Assembly (NCBI GenBank): GCA_950295325.1
Contig: OX485803.1
Location: forward strand, 34,675,554-34,739,553
Source: Polytrichum commune
Lineage: Eukaryota; Streptophyta; Polytrichopsida; Polytrichales; Polytrichaceae
Direction of reading: 5' to 3'
DNA length: 64,000 bases
A model generated the notes under the pieces. That model saw nothing but the letters and a program-made list of their open reading frames with translations. It did not search any database and was not told the DNA's origin. Positions 34,848 to 47,124 of this stretch are shown piece by piece. Numbering within the stretch: the stretch's first letter is position 1; the number at the start of each line of letters is the position of its first letter. Both the position numbers and the translations under genes were made by a program.

Positions 34848-35891
34848 TCAAGAAGAAGAGGTACCGCAGCATAAGTACTTCTTCAGGGTCATAGCATTCC
34901 ATAACGACTTCATGTGAGACTTCATGTGGTACAACGTCCACGGATGTTTGAAAAACTCGTCCACCGTCAACCGTTGTCGTGGATCCACAGTTAGCATTTT
35001 GGAAACCAGGTCTTTTGCACTCGGGGAAATCATATCCCACACCTGATAGGATGGTCTTGAAAACCGATCCCCCTCAAACTCCACTTGGGCATCGCCCAAC
35101 TCACGAATATGATTTATATCCATTATGTGGCCCAAATGCTCGAAGGGATGTGTTCCACTGAGAAGCATGAACAAGATACACCCTGCACTCCACACATCTG
35201 CTTCACAACCGTAGCGTCGCTCAAGGACTTCAGGCGGAAGGTAGATTTTGGTGCCAACGATATTCCCCTCCACGTCTTCTCCACGACGAATAAACCTCGA
35301 CAATCCAAAATCAATAAGCTTAATCGTCAGGTCGACTTTTGTGTCGGCGGCCACGTCCGAAGAGATCATGAGGTTTTCAGGCTTAACATCCAAGTGCGCA
35401 ATCCCAATTGAATGGCACGTTCGAAGACCACGCATAATTTGGTACATTATGTCCGCGGCCTCTTGTTCAGAGTGGCCGGAGGGACGTCTTTCGCTAATGC
35501 GAGTATAAAGCTCTCCTCCGCTGCAGAGATCCATCACTAGACACACACAATAATCGTCCTCATACACCTCGTGGAGCGTGACGATGTTGGGGTGGCCAAC
35601 TAACTTGAACAACATCTGGATCTCTCTCTGCAGCGACTCGACATTGAATTCTGCATTGTCATGTTTTGAAACCACCTTGCATGCATATGGTCGATTGGTG
35701 AGAATGTTGAAACATTTATAGGTCGAGCAGCTGGATCCATCTCCCAGATGCTTGTCGAAGCGATACCGGTCACCTATGCACGGTGTACAATCAAATGGCA
35801 AGACTCTCTGCGAAGATGTCGTAGGCATTTTTGGGTGATGTTTTGGGAAAGCATCTTGATGCTTCTTGGTAAATTGGTTCACAACCTCCAT
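34848..35891 (-). CDS. CaMK/CDPK-like Ser/Thr kinase, intronless, no EF hands
   Basis: One uninterrupted 347-codon frame. The kinase domain is at residues 43-319: glycine loop LGDGSSC (49-55), Lys72 in YACKVVSK, Glu90, catalytic loop HLDVKPEN (166-173), DFG (194-196), PPE (219-221) and DVWSAG (232-237). It most resembles CDPKs and the small PEPRK/PPCK-type kinases, and it stops after the kinase domain, with no autoinhibitory helix or EF hands, so calcium would not control it directly. The catalytic loop has Leu where most kinases have Arg (HLD for HRD), and the third loop glycine is Cys. It is therefore a non-RD kinase, possibly of altered activity. The tail has a Cys-Cys pair (341-342) that could be lipid-modified. 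The first Met (35891) is taken; Met22 is an alternative. Lack of introns and stops suggests either a functional gene or a young retrocopy. Confidence 0.88.
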   Translation of the reverse strand: MEVVNQFTKKHQDAFPKHHPKMPTTSSQRVLPFDCTPCIGDRYRFDKHLGDGSSCSTYKCFNILTNRPYACKVVSKHDNAEFNVESLQREIQMLFKLVGHPNIVTLHEVYEDDYCVCLVMDLCSGGELYTRISERRPSGHSEQEAADIMYQIMRGLRTCHSIGIAHLDVKPENLMISSDVAADTKVDLTIKLIDFGLSRFIRRGEDVEGNIVGTKIYLPPEVLERRYGCEADVWSAGCILFMLLSGTHPFEHLGHIMDINHIRELGDAQVEFEGDRFSRPSYQVWDMISPSAKDLVSKMLTVDPRQRLTVDEFFKHPWTLYHMKSHMKSLWNAMTLKKYLCCGTSSS

Positions 35892-37084
35892 GCCTTAATT
35901 GATCTCATACAAAATACTTTCTATTGGGGAATGGGGTCAATTGATATGTGTCAGCTAAGTTGGCCCATGCTCTCAAAGTTGCCCAGATCAACCATTACTC
36001 AAGATCCCATGTAGAAGAATGGGGGTACAATAATGTTATTTCACCTCAGAATTTATACAAGGAGTTCACGAAATTAAAAGTAATGGGGTGAAAAGTAAAC
36101 ATAAAAGTAAAAATGTTAAGGCCTTAAAGTAAAGTTTAGGTGAAAAAGCTATACTGCAGTTTACTTGAAGCTCAGGTTGTATTATAAACAATAGATATGC
36201 ACGAGTGTCAAGGTCAAGGTTTTAGGGTTTAGGGTATGGCCATAATGAATGAGCTTACCGAAGAGTGATGTCTGGTTCAACGCTTTTGAATGCCAAGAGA
36301 TAATCTCCACGTAGGATTGAGCAGCGTCTTGACCAATGTGGATACAACACGTGGTAATATTCTTCCAAGAAATAATCATTTTGTGTCACATCAGACAACA
36401 CCCTACAATGGCACATTGGAAATTTTTGTTTCAGAACTTACACTGCCAATAAGGGCACCTCCAATTAAACACCTACAAAATTCAAACAAGAGAATTCTAA
36501 ACCCACATACCCCCCACCTTTTATGTCTGGTTAAGTTTTAGTGTAGGCCGTAGGGATTCCTTGTTAGTCTTCAGGGTTTTACCACTGCTTTGCACAAAAA
36601 TTGGGGGACATTTGTAATGGTTGGAACCAAACACTACCTTAGCATGATAAGAGTTGTCTTAAAATAGGATATTGTCACTTCTTGCATTCATATGGCCTCA
36701 AAACTGTACACCTATCTCAATATAGACCAAGTCCAGTTTAATCTTGTAAACAGAATAAGTATAAACCCTTGAGCCAAGAACCGCTCCCTTTCTAGACATG
36801 TTTGATTGCAGGTAACAAAGTGCTACAGTAGTTTTCATTTCTCACCTACCATCAACATAGTAGGAGGGCCAAGGCTGGTTAAGCTAAAGAATCCTTGTCT
36901 CTGCAGGCAACAACCTTGACCAAAGTAACAGGCTTCAGGACATTGTACTGCTCACCCAATTACTTGTGCTGATCACATGATGTAACTCCTCTAATTCTAT
37001 CTACATTACCGCAAGCCCAATGATTGCCCCATGTTTGTAAGCATCATCTATGGGATGAGAGATCAGTGCCTATGACTTCCAGAT
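35892..37084. other. Spacer between two minus-strand genes
   Basis: It should contain the promoter of the kinase gene next to 35891 and the 3' UTR of the methyltransferase gene next to 37084. No coding sequence or repeat structure was recognised. Confidence 0.5.
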
Positions 37085-40000
37085 TCACATGACTGGAGGG
37101 TTTTCATTGATTGGAGAGCATTCCTTGAACCTGAAGCCAAAGTCATTCAATATGCCCTGCAAAAGAACACCAGTTATGTTACCGCCTGAACCCATAAAGG
37201 CCACAGCAGAATCATCCCAAGATCAACTAAAACAATTCAGTTGGCTGCAACAAAAATCAGCACCTCTTATGATAGATCTGACCATACGGATGGTCCCTTT
37301 GTGTAGTTAGGATTGTTCACACAAATTTTCAACCATCCACATGTCCAAAATCAGAGGATTATAACATAAACGTGTACGTTGGTATTGTTGGGAAGCAATG
37401 ACTGCCCGGACAAAAATGTCCGCATTGGCCTTTAGGGGTTGACAATACTGACATCTCAGACCCAAGCATGTCAACTTAAATCTCAAAAGTTTCTAAGACC
37501 TCTATGAATACCAATATTCATCAGCAAGTACGGAAATGCCTCTAGAGAGTTTTCTTTGCTGATTGTATTAGACATGCACATAATAAATTATCGCACAGAT
37601 TGGTCTCCAAAGGTCAATATAATACTCACTGATGTATCCTTGATTCCATAAGCAACACAGTAGTGTTCCTGGAAGTAAAACAACAAACAGACACAAAGTT
37701 AGGAGCTGGGACATTGCCAACAACATAAAACCTTCTGTAGACCTTCCGTAGACAATCTGCAGATTAAGCATAAGTGTAACACCTGCTAAAAGATGTTGTG
37801 GTTACTGAGAACTAGGCTAATTACAGTCACTGGAAATTTTATAATTGATACATCAGCTGCAATGCTGCACGCAAAAAATTGATACAAGCTCTAAATTTTG
37901 ACTGAACATACCTGCATAATGTTCCACTCTTCAAATTCATCAAAAATCTCAAGATGCTCAATTCTGCACATTGTGCCACAAAGCACATTTCACTAATGAA
38001 ACGATGGGCTCCTCCACTCATGTTCAGCACATTTCACTCTGCTTATTCATCAGGCAGGACAGCCCAGAGGCTGCGATTTGATTACTCAACTCTTCATATA
38101 TGTTCAAATGCACAAATAATTGAATCCCAAGAGAACAAGAACCAACCTTCTTCGATCCACAGGATCAATCTGTTGATGATAAATTGCATCCATGTCCATA
38201 GCAACAGCTCTCTGCAGGATTCACAATGTTTCATTGATGAGAAAGAAATTAGGGCAGCTACATCTACATGAGGAAGAACTACAACCAAGGTTAAATTCAG
38301 AAAAGCCTGCAAAAGTAAATTGGAATAGATGGTGAAATATGTCTTCAAAGTCAAAAATCCAACCTGCCAGCCAAGCTCAGTGAATCTTTTCTCCTTGGAG
38401 TCCAAAGTTGGAGTGTCATGAAGGCCCAACAGAGGGCAACCTCGGCTCTGCACAAGTAAACAACTTTACAATGTAAACTTTGTTCATGCAGGTTCGGTTT
38501 TGCATCTAACATTTTATATGGGCTACGTTACAAATATCATGGTATGCATGAAGTTCAGCTGCATGTGATTCTTCAAGGAAACTATACACCATATTGTCAT
38601 AAGTGCCATATTGAAAAGGGAGGTTTGGAACCTCCAGGTTTCTCAACATCTGCTGGCCAAAGGCATCATCTGGATGAATCTGCAAAACCATACAAAAATC
38701 AACCTTAATTGTGATCATATACTGTGAGGACTGAGAAACATATATTCTTACAAAGCTGGCCAAAGAACTCTCAAAAACCCCCTTCAAAGACCAAAACAAG
38801 AGGGAATTGAATTTGACAAAGAAGAGCACCACGAGCTTATTGACATCAACAAAGCTCCCTACGGTGGCATCACCATTACCGACATTATCCCTGTGTCCAA
38901 GGGGAATCAAGCTCCAAACATGAATCTCTCTGACATAGTTCATTGGATAGCGAACTGAAGAATAAGTAGCTGAGCATCAAAACAATGATACCACTATGCA
39001 GAAGAGATACTTGAGGGCAGTGACAACTTGATTGAGAATATTAGATGTTGAAGTAAAGCATCAGACCCATTGGAATTTGACAATTAATCTGTTCAGAAGA
39101 TGTCACCTGCTCGTAGATGACAAATGCTGCTGTTTCAAATTTGTCAGCACACCATTTTACAACAGCACGGCTTACATTTGGGTCGAGATAAATGAGTACA
39201 CACTCAGCAATTATCAGCGTTGGTAACCTACGTAACAAGTCCCCAAAGAACAATGACAAAGTTAATGAATATACAAAGCAATTAGTATAATGACATAGTT
39301 CAAAAATGCATTTAATTTCTTCAGCTACGCCCCTGCTATATATTCTGTGTTGAAAACTCCACCAGCCTTTGAACTTGAAAATATGCACATTTTGAGGAGG
39401 ACCAGTTCCTACCAACGTGACAACTGTCTTATGACAAAACCACCTTATTATTTCAAAGCAATAGAGCAAGACAATAAGGATCAATACTGATCCACAGGAC
39501 CTTGTATTCTAACCCATGTCAATAACAACCAGACACATTTTTAAAGGATCCCCTCAAGACACAATATCAACAAACTATCAATACCAAGAATGCAAATATG
39601 GGAACAAGGAGAGCACCAAGGCACAGAAAGTTAACACACTCAGTGGCCATGATTGAAAGATATTTATGTATGTATGTATGTATGTATGTTGGATAAATAT
39701 TAGCTATCAAGAATCTTGGAAATACCCAAGTAAGTCCTCACTTGTCATCCAACTCTGCTTTGATGAAAGCGTTGTCAAGATCCTTTAGCTCCCTCAGGTC
39801 ACAAGGTAACAAGGAATAGTTTGAAGTGATGATCTCCCCTTTGGCTGCAACACAAAGGACCCATCAGATAATCATAATGTCTTCAAATGCAGTGTAACAC
39901 GCCTATTACTATTTGCACACAGATGTGATTGAAACTGCTTGAAGACCAAGATAAATAATATCCTTGTAAGTATTGTGTTTTAAACAACACTGCTTACAGA

Positions 40001-42689
40001 TATTGGTAACCAGAGAGCAAAAGGACATACATCAGAAGTGATAGCCAAGATAAAACACAAATAGTGTCATATTTGTATACCTGGTGATATCCCTGCTCCA
40101 GAACCCAGCTTTGTATGCAAGACGTCTTTGGAGGCAATGAGCATCGCTTTCTTCTTTGTCACCTGTGAATGACAACAAGTGCAAAGAGCTACTGGTTCAC
40201 TTTGTGATACCAGAGAAGAAAAGAAATAAGGAAAATCGGAAAAGTAATCCAATGGATAAGTGCTCACCTCCAGAAAGTCCAGCTCTACAAACTTATGTGG
40301 TGCTCTCCCTTCTTCCTGAACATACCTTTCAAATCATGTCACCACATACTCTTAACTTGGCACAAACATCAGCATCTACTAAGATTACAGTTTTCTTAAG
40401 CAAATAATCACTCTTGTAGTCTCACAAATGTGATCATTAGGAATGAGAGGTAATTATTTTCCAGAATAAATTGCAGCCACAGTGTTGAGTTTAATCAACA
40501 AAGTCAAGATTATGCCAGCAACATTAATGAAATCTCTAGATAAGATGAGGAGGAACACTGATAAGTGATCTGCTCACCACCAGTTGAAAATAAGTTGTAT
40601 CAAAGCCTGCCCCAAGTGACAAAATTTGCTTCTGTGGAGAGGGTCCATCAGAATTTTGTACTTCAGCATCCAAAAATTGAAACAGTAACTTACGCATAGA
40701 AGCCCATCGTGCGTAATAACCTAGCAACAACATTGAGTTATTCAAGTACCTTGCATATAGATAAGACTAGGTACTAACTAATTGTCAAAAATACCTGAAG
40801 GTCACTATTTCCTGTATAAAGTTAAATTAATTCATCCTGACCATTCTTCTCTCCAGCAAGACCCAAAAAAATAGATGTCCAGCGTAGCTCCATATAATCA
40901 GATAAAAAAGGTCAGATATTCTGTCTGAATGATTTTAACTCACAGACACAACTACAACATGACCTAAAGACTTTTGTATAGAGATCTGGCATTTACAACA
41001 ACAAGATTCTTAAATCTACAAGAACAGGGGAGGTTTCTTGAGAAATGCAGTGAGTGATAATGAGGAGATGTTAGAGGGTACAAGGAATTGATACCGCGGT
41101 TGATAATGGGAGACCGCTTGATGGATCGCCTCACAAAGAAATGCACATAGTTGTCGGATATGTAACCCTTTTTGACACATGACCTGAATTCACCAATAAC
41201 ACATTATCCAAAGTAACTCAGGAAAAAAACGATCAACAGAAAGTGGACGGAAATTGAGGGACACAGTGGCGAATATCCATCAAACGAAATTGCACAAACC
41301 TTGAACAAAGCACAACTTCCAACAAGGAGAATTAAGTGAAGTGACTCCACCAAACAAACCTCCATTGCTCTAAATACTAGCAATTGATTACACAAAAAAG
41401 GTAGAAAATGAAATGCAACTGGAAATCAAATCAAGTAATCCAAATTGAACCACTCTCAACCTGATCTAATTCTGTAATGATCAAAAATCTCTTCAACATC
41501 TGTGCTGCCATGCCAATCTTCACAAAATGACTATTGTTATCTCAACATGTTATATAAATCATGCTCAAAAAACACGTGGTGCTGAGTTCTCGACATGGAT
41601 ATGTCATATCCGAACCATTTCAGTCAGATGAATAGGTACTTCTCTAGGAGGTTTGGCATCAATTACCCATGCTAAAACCTCAAAATGCAAAAGCATAACA
41701 TTTGCCAACATGTCATGGCTACAAAGATTGATAAAATCCTTCAAGTCTGGGTCTCTCAACGATTACCTATTCAAAGACATGACCATGCTATGCCAAATTT
41801 CACCACATACTCTTAGCCCCGGGACAAGCTCATTGATTGGCAACCACTCCACACAAACACTGTCAGCTCAGAAAGTACTGTCCCTTATTTCAAGTTCGAG
41901 AAACAGGATGAATTCCACACACCAATTCGTTTTAGAGGTTCAGAATAATAAAGGAAAAAGGTTAAGACAAACCTTTTACCAAAACTTACATCGCACAAAA
42001 ATGAACCACCTCAGATGACTCCTAGAATTTCCCACATGAGCATCAAGCTCATGCCTCTGACACATCATCCGCTTAGATAGATTTAATGACATGACCATGC
42101 TATGCGAAATTTCAACACATACTCTTTGCCCGGGGTGAAACTCATTGATGGGCAACCACTCCACACAAATACTTTCAGCTCAGAAGGTGTTGTCCTGCTT
42201 AATTCGAGTTCCAGTACGAGAAACAGGATGGATTCCACACACCAATTCGTTTGAACGTTCAAGAAGAAAAGGTAGTAAAAATTTTGAAAATCAAAAATCC
42301 AACGGGAGAAAGGTTTGAGACAAAACTTTTTAACAAAAATTACATCACAAAATATGCACAACCTCAATTGACTTCCAGAAATTCAGCCATAAGCATCAAG
42401 CTCCTGCCTCTGAGACATCATCCATAGCTTCTTAAAGTGTACATCAGCCAGGATTGCAAAAGCTTTAAAAGAAGACGTGGTAAAAAATTCGCATGTTTAA
42501 GACATGGATCTCTACTCATCAAAAACAGATTAATAGCAAGCAAGATGAAGGATAGCTTTGAGAAGAAATGAGAGCAGATAATGAAGAAAGGGAGGTTTAC
42601 AATTTGCTGGCCGTAGCGTCGTCGTTGGTGGCCTGCACAGCCATGGTGCTACCACTGGCTCCCATGCCAATCGCGCCCGTTGGATCCAT
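37085..42689 (-). CDS. LCMT1: Leucine carboxyl methyltransferase 1 (PP2A methyltransferase), 13 exons
   Basis: Exons in gene order: 42601-42689, 41095-41183, 40578-40720, 40268-40315, 40081-40162, 39742-39844, 39107-39227, 38632-38679, 38364-38447, 38147-38211, 37912-37963, 37630-37668, 37085-37156. They splice in phase to 344 residues, close to the usual size of plant LCMT1. Recognisable parts are VKKGYISDNYVHFFVRR (33-49), the SAM-binding LSLGAGFDTTYFQL (93-106), LIIAECVLIYLDP (189-201), the IHPDDAFGQQMLRNLE block (226-241), EHLEIFDEFEEW (293-304) and EHYCVAYGIKD (309-319). The enzyme uses SAM to methylate the C-terminal Leu of the PP2A catalytic subunit, promoting holoenzyme assembly, in cytosol and nucleus. 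All exons are intact, so the gene is probably functional. The donor after exon 8 (GTTCCA) is weak. The start is the only ATG in exon 1 giving the typical TNDDATASKL context. Confidence 0.95.
39665..39690. repeat. (GTAT)n microsatellite
   Basis: About six tandem GTAT units, in intron 6 of the LCMT1-like gene. Confidence 0.95.
41776..42425. repeat. Tandem duplication of about 310-340 bp in LCMT1 intron 1
   Basis: The segment starting GACATGACCATGCTATGC at 41776 recurs from about 42089, roughly 85 percent identical, ending in GCATCAAGCTC.TGCCTCTGA and CATCATCC. It lies wholly in the 1417-bp first intron and touches no exon. Confidence 0.85.
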
Positions 42690-43710
42690 CGCTGCAAATC
42701 TTTGGGGCAACTGTGGCTAATCAATTAACTGTGTGTAATTGACATCGGAGGTCAGCAAATCGCGTCCAGAGCATTTGAAATTCTCCCGCGAGGACCCGAA
42801 GAAGACAGAGATTTTGGCGACGAGCTTGAAGTGACCAGATTAGGTCATACCCAGAAGTGGCTCAAATTGCCAGCGTGGCATCCTATGTGGCAGGACAAGC
42901 CCTTCCTCTTCCGGTTTCAAAACTACACTAAAATATCTGAATTTAATCTGGCCCACACTATTCATCATCGACTCACATTCATCGTCTTGTAATTGGGTTG
43001 TAACTAGAGAGAGGGTCACATGACACTTGGTGCTCCATGGCAAGCCACGAAGACCATTATTGTATGATTTTACATGGGGTGTTGATTTTAATGTCAACAT
43101 AAATCAAATATTTAGTGCAGCCTTCACTTGGCTTGTGCGCAAGTGATAATAAAAGGTATTTAGTACAATTAAAAGTCTTCCTATGTGACAAATAAAGAGA
43201 GGGGTTTCGTTGATTTTCATATTTAACATCCAAGTTATCACATGATAATAAAAGAAAGCAATTAACAACAATAAAGTCATAAGTTTTGCACTTAGGAGGT
43301 CCAAGTTTAGGTTTGGTATCCTATGCAGTACCAAGGCCATGATAGGCTAGGTAATGAAAAAAAAAAATCACTATATTTTAAGGTAGTATCTTTGGTAAAG
43401 CAAGTTACACATGTGGTCCCTCCATTCCCACAAAGTTGAAATTGGACTCGACCATGATCTAAACTCCCCTACAAATAAACTTATGGTAAGACGACATGAA
43501 ATTTTACCCTCCAAATGCTTATTGAGGAAATAGATTACAATATTTATTAGAATAAAGGTCACATCGTATTCAAAATTACACAATTGCTATAACTTATGCC
43601 TTACTAGAATGACATTTGTATTGTTAATGTTTTGTAATGTTAAACAACCTATTTGACCTTTGTTGGTCAAAAACAAAATAATCCATAAAAGTCACAACAA
43701 TGCACAAGTG
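42690..43710. other. Upstream region of the LCMT1-like gene
   Basis: No gene. The first 150 bases above the start codon are the likely promoter and 5' leader; I see no clear TATA box. The rest is AT-rich. Confidence 0.45.
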
Positions 43711-43713
43711 GCA

Positions 43714-44215
43714 CTATGAGAGCATTTACACTAGGGTACAATACCAAAGTAAGTGATCCAAAATTGACTGATCAAATTGAGCTACAATTTGGACATAAGG
43801 AGTTTACACCATGGTTCAAGTCCAAGGAATTAAAAAAAATTAAGTGGTGCCAATGTGGCATCATTTCCATGCCTAACCTCATCAATCCGCACTCCATAAG
43901 ATATATCCCCCCCCCCCCCCCTCCTCCTTTTGTTTTAACCAATCCTCGTGCTTGGAACTATAATTCCAACCATCATATGATGTACACAAGATCGCAAAAC
44001 TACACAAATATGGTGGTTGATGAACATGGAATACAAACATTTGAAATTATGGTTGTTTTGTTATTGTTTGATGTTTTGTCCCCACCAAGTGCACATCCCT
44101 TATAATTTTTGGACAAGTGATTTGTCCAAATATATTTAAATGTCAACTTTGGGTTTAGTCTTCAGTCCCAAAGTAAGGTCCATTACAAGGTCTCATGGAC
44201 CTAGATCCTAATGTA
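43714..44215. mobile_element. MITE-like repeat related to 9401-9663
   Basis: The left end (GCATTTACACTAGGGTAC) and the complement of the right end (TTACATTAGGATCTAGGTCC) are imperfect inverted repeats. The interior shares stretches with the element in the kinase intron, including ..AGGAGTTTA/G.. and ..GTGGCATCA.TTCC... It contains a poly-C run at about 43910-43922. Confidence 0.4.
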
Positions 44216-44224
44216 AGATATGTG

Positions 44225-44420
44225 GGTGTTATTCAGTTATTTTTCTTAATCAGACAACCATTGGACACGTGTATTTGATTGGTGTGTGGTTGGGTGAGGA
44301 TCAAAGAAAATACCATATACATATTTAAAATAATTTGGATCATAATTTGGATTCAAATTCTATTAACTACTCTTCACTCAATAGTCAATGCAATCGGGAG
44401 ACCCTATGTATTTGGTGTAG
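44225..44420. repeat. Dispersed repeat, second copy at about 33780-34000
   Basis: Both start CATTCAGTTATTT/TATTCAGTTATTT, share TTGGACAC.TGTATTTGA.TGGT.TGTGG and continue through ..TACCA..ACAT.T.T..A to ..GGGACCTAT. Same orientation, about 70 percent alike. No terminal repeats were found. Confidence 0.6.
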
Positions 44421-44984
44421 AATTCAACATAGACATGCACTTCTGATAATCATAATTAAGTAAAGGGAGGTCCAATTTTTTGGTGATACTTCATCATAGA
44501 TTTGCTAGTGCAACACAAATTCCGTTGTGTTAATCTAATTGGTAGACGTTGGAAAACAAGAACACGAGACCAAATACTTAGCACCCACATACTTTGAATT
44601 CACCATAAATACCATAAATGGTGTACATAGGCTTTCACCTTGTAACAAACCTCTCACAGGTTTGTCACCAACTTTCACACTAATAATTATCAATCAAAAC
44701 AATGAGTTGAAGAATTCAGTTTATTTTCCTTGTAACGTCAAATTATAATCGTAGACCAAGTAGGTCTTGGTCTAAGCTCAACCACCCGACCATAGGAGAG
44801 AGACAAAAAAAATCCTCTCTCCTCCCCCAAGCTTCCTCTTATCCCAAAGGCATTACTTTTACTTCCATTTTCATATATAGTAAAAATATTATATTCATAG
44901 CTATATCTCTTAGTTCTACTATGAATATTCTATCTTTGGTTCTTCTCAAACCTTCTTCCATCTTTTAACTCAATCTCATTCTTC

Positions 44985-45395
44985 CAATTGGAATTGTCTA
45001 ATTCCAATTGAATTCATCCATCCTTCCTTCTAGTTGGAATTGTATAATTCCAATTTGATTCATCCAACCATTCTTCCAGTTGGAACTGTTTGATTCCAAC
45101 TTGGTTCATCCAACCATTCTTCTAGTTGGAATTGTCTAATTCCAACTAGATCTATCTATTCATTGAGAGTTGTCTAACTCCAATGAATAACATTCATTTT
45201 TCCAAATTTGGAGTGGTCTAACTCCAGTGCACCTCATCGAGAGTTGTCTAACTCATGTGCACATGTTCTCAACATGGAATGGTCTAATTCCAATGCACTA
45301 AATGCGGAGTTGTTTAACTCCAATGCACATGCTGTCAATATGGAGTTGCCTAACTCCAGTCCATCCATCTTCAACTAGGAGTTGTCTAGCTCCCA
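44985..45395. repeat. Array of about 11 short hairpins with covarying stems
   Basis: A unit of about 35-50 bases repeats; each has a perfect or near-perfect inverted repeat with a 4-base loop, usually GTCT. Examples are CAATTGGAATT-GTCT-AATTCCAATTG (11-bp stem, 44985-45010) and TCTAGTTGGAATT (13-bp stem with loop 45134-45137). Later units change both arms together (GGAATT/AATTCC becomes GGAGTT/AACTCC), keeping the pairing. No coding frame spans it. Confidence 0.85.
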
Positions 45396-46890
45396 TCATC
45401 GTTTGCTTACACACTGGCACATGTGGCTAGAATATTCAATCATCCATCAATATTTCTAGTTACCTTACACACCTAGATGCCAAAACTAGGAAGAATTAGT
45501 AGGCAATAGAAGTTAGAATCTCATCCACGGCGGGAACATGAGGCAATAGTCAGTAGTTAGGCCAACCTCCTCTTTCCACCTTAAGGAGAGGGCCATGGGA
45601 AAGAAGGCATGCTATTTTCTTAAGGTAGAATTTGGCAAAGTCTCACTATAAAAGCAATTAATTTTCTTGAAGGTTCAACATTCATGGATTGATGTTGAAT
45701 ACTCAACATTAGGCGTTTTCCAAGCAAAATGCTTGTAGATAAAGAACTGGTCTCAAAAGGATGAGTGATTCGTACTTGAATTTGTTTTGAAAACTCTAAC
45801 ATTAAGAGTAAACGTTTGTTAAGTGCAATTGATTTGAAGCGGAATTTTGATAAGTGTTATGTTATATTTCAGAATGAAAGTAATGTCTTGAATGCTTAAT
45901 AGCAGTGGCCATGAGCGTTGAAATAGACAAACAAACCGCCAAGAGGGTGGAAAAAAATCAATGGTAGAGTTTCAAAGTCAATGAGGATGACAACCATACT
46001 ATGGCCATAAGCATGTGAGTCGGTTCACTCAATCTGAAGTAACAAGTGAAGGCTAATTACCGAGGAAAAAAAACAATCAGTTGGTGAAGGACGAAGAGTC
46101 GAATGTCAATAGGCATGTGATTAATTAAAGGTTGCAAGAGCATGAGTTTAGTGAAGGCAACTAGTCTTTGGCAAGAGGCGAGTGAAGTGTGAGACCAAGA
46201 GCGAGTTTGAGTGAGGCTAGTGATTGGCGAAGCCAAGTTGCCTAAGAGAGGACTTGGGAGTTGAGAAGAGTATGAGAGAAAGAAGTCGTGAGACTAAGTT
46301 ATTAGACAATAATCTTAGAGTAAGACAAGTGGCTTGAGAGGGTAAGTGAAGGGGCGTAGTTAGGAAGAGGTGACTATCTATTAAAGTGAGGAAGAGCTAA
46401 ATCACTTGGGAAAGGCCACAACTTGCAAAGAGAGGCAATCGCCCAATGTGAGGGAGAAAGGAAACAGATAATGTTGGTGTATGTTAGCCAGGATCACCCC
46501 CACCTTTAATTGCGTCGTGGTCCAGGTGAGGGATCCCCCTTCCACACTTGTCATAAATCACCCATTACAATATACGGTTCTTTCCCCCGTCAATTATTGA
46601 ATTGATGCCTGGGCATCTTTTCCTTTATTGTAATTGAGCCCACAAGTATTCACAAATACTTGTAAGCCTTCACACACAATCCTCACTCCAGTCCTACCTA
46701 AGTCCCCTAACTACAATGCTAAGCTGCCCCCCTTTGAGTAACTGAAGTTTAAATACTAACTGTGTAATTAATTCAGAGGTGGCCTTAGGCTACAGTGCTA
46801 AATACCCAACCAGTAAGGCCTCGTGAACAACCCAACCATCCCCCTTCGGCTTACCCCCAGCCGTTATGCCAACCGGCCTATCCCCTTGTC
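45396..46890. other. Repeat-rich, no gene recognised
   Basis: 45.8-46.5 kb is purine-biased, with many GTGAG-like and AAGAG motifs and no open frame. From about 46490 to 46890 the sequence belongs to the repeat family also seen at 27.0 kb and is interrupted at 46891 by the hAT element. Confidence 0.4.
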
Positions 46891-47124
46891 CAGGGTTGTC
46901 TATTGTGTCGTGACGGAGGGTAATCCCGACATAATGTCGTGCCGTCATGACACGTATCCGTCACGACATTATGCCGGATGCTTTCTTTATCCTGACGGAC
47001 TTGAATTTTACCGATTTTTTTGTGTAATTACATTAACCCATTTTTGACACGTAGGATTTACAATGTCCATGTGTGATGACATGTCAGCAAAGTAAAGGTA
47101 AAGTGGGGAAAAATTTACTAGAGC

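Noticed and set aside
36182-36541. Short frames between the kinase and LCMT1 genes
   Set aside because: Under 85 codons, no motif, no splice-linked neighbours.
38506-38943. 145-codon minus-strand frame as a separate gene
   Set aside because: It is exon 8 of the LCMT1-like gene with flanking intron read through.
44985-45395. CRISPR array
   Set aside because: Units are palindromic and vary in both repeat and spacer, there are no constant repeats, and the DNA is eukaryotic nuclear.
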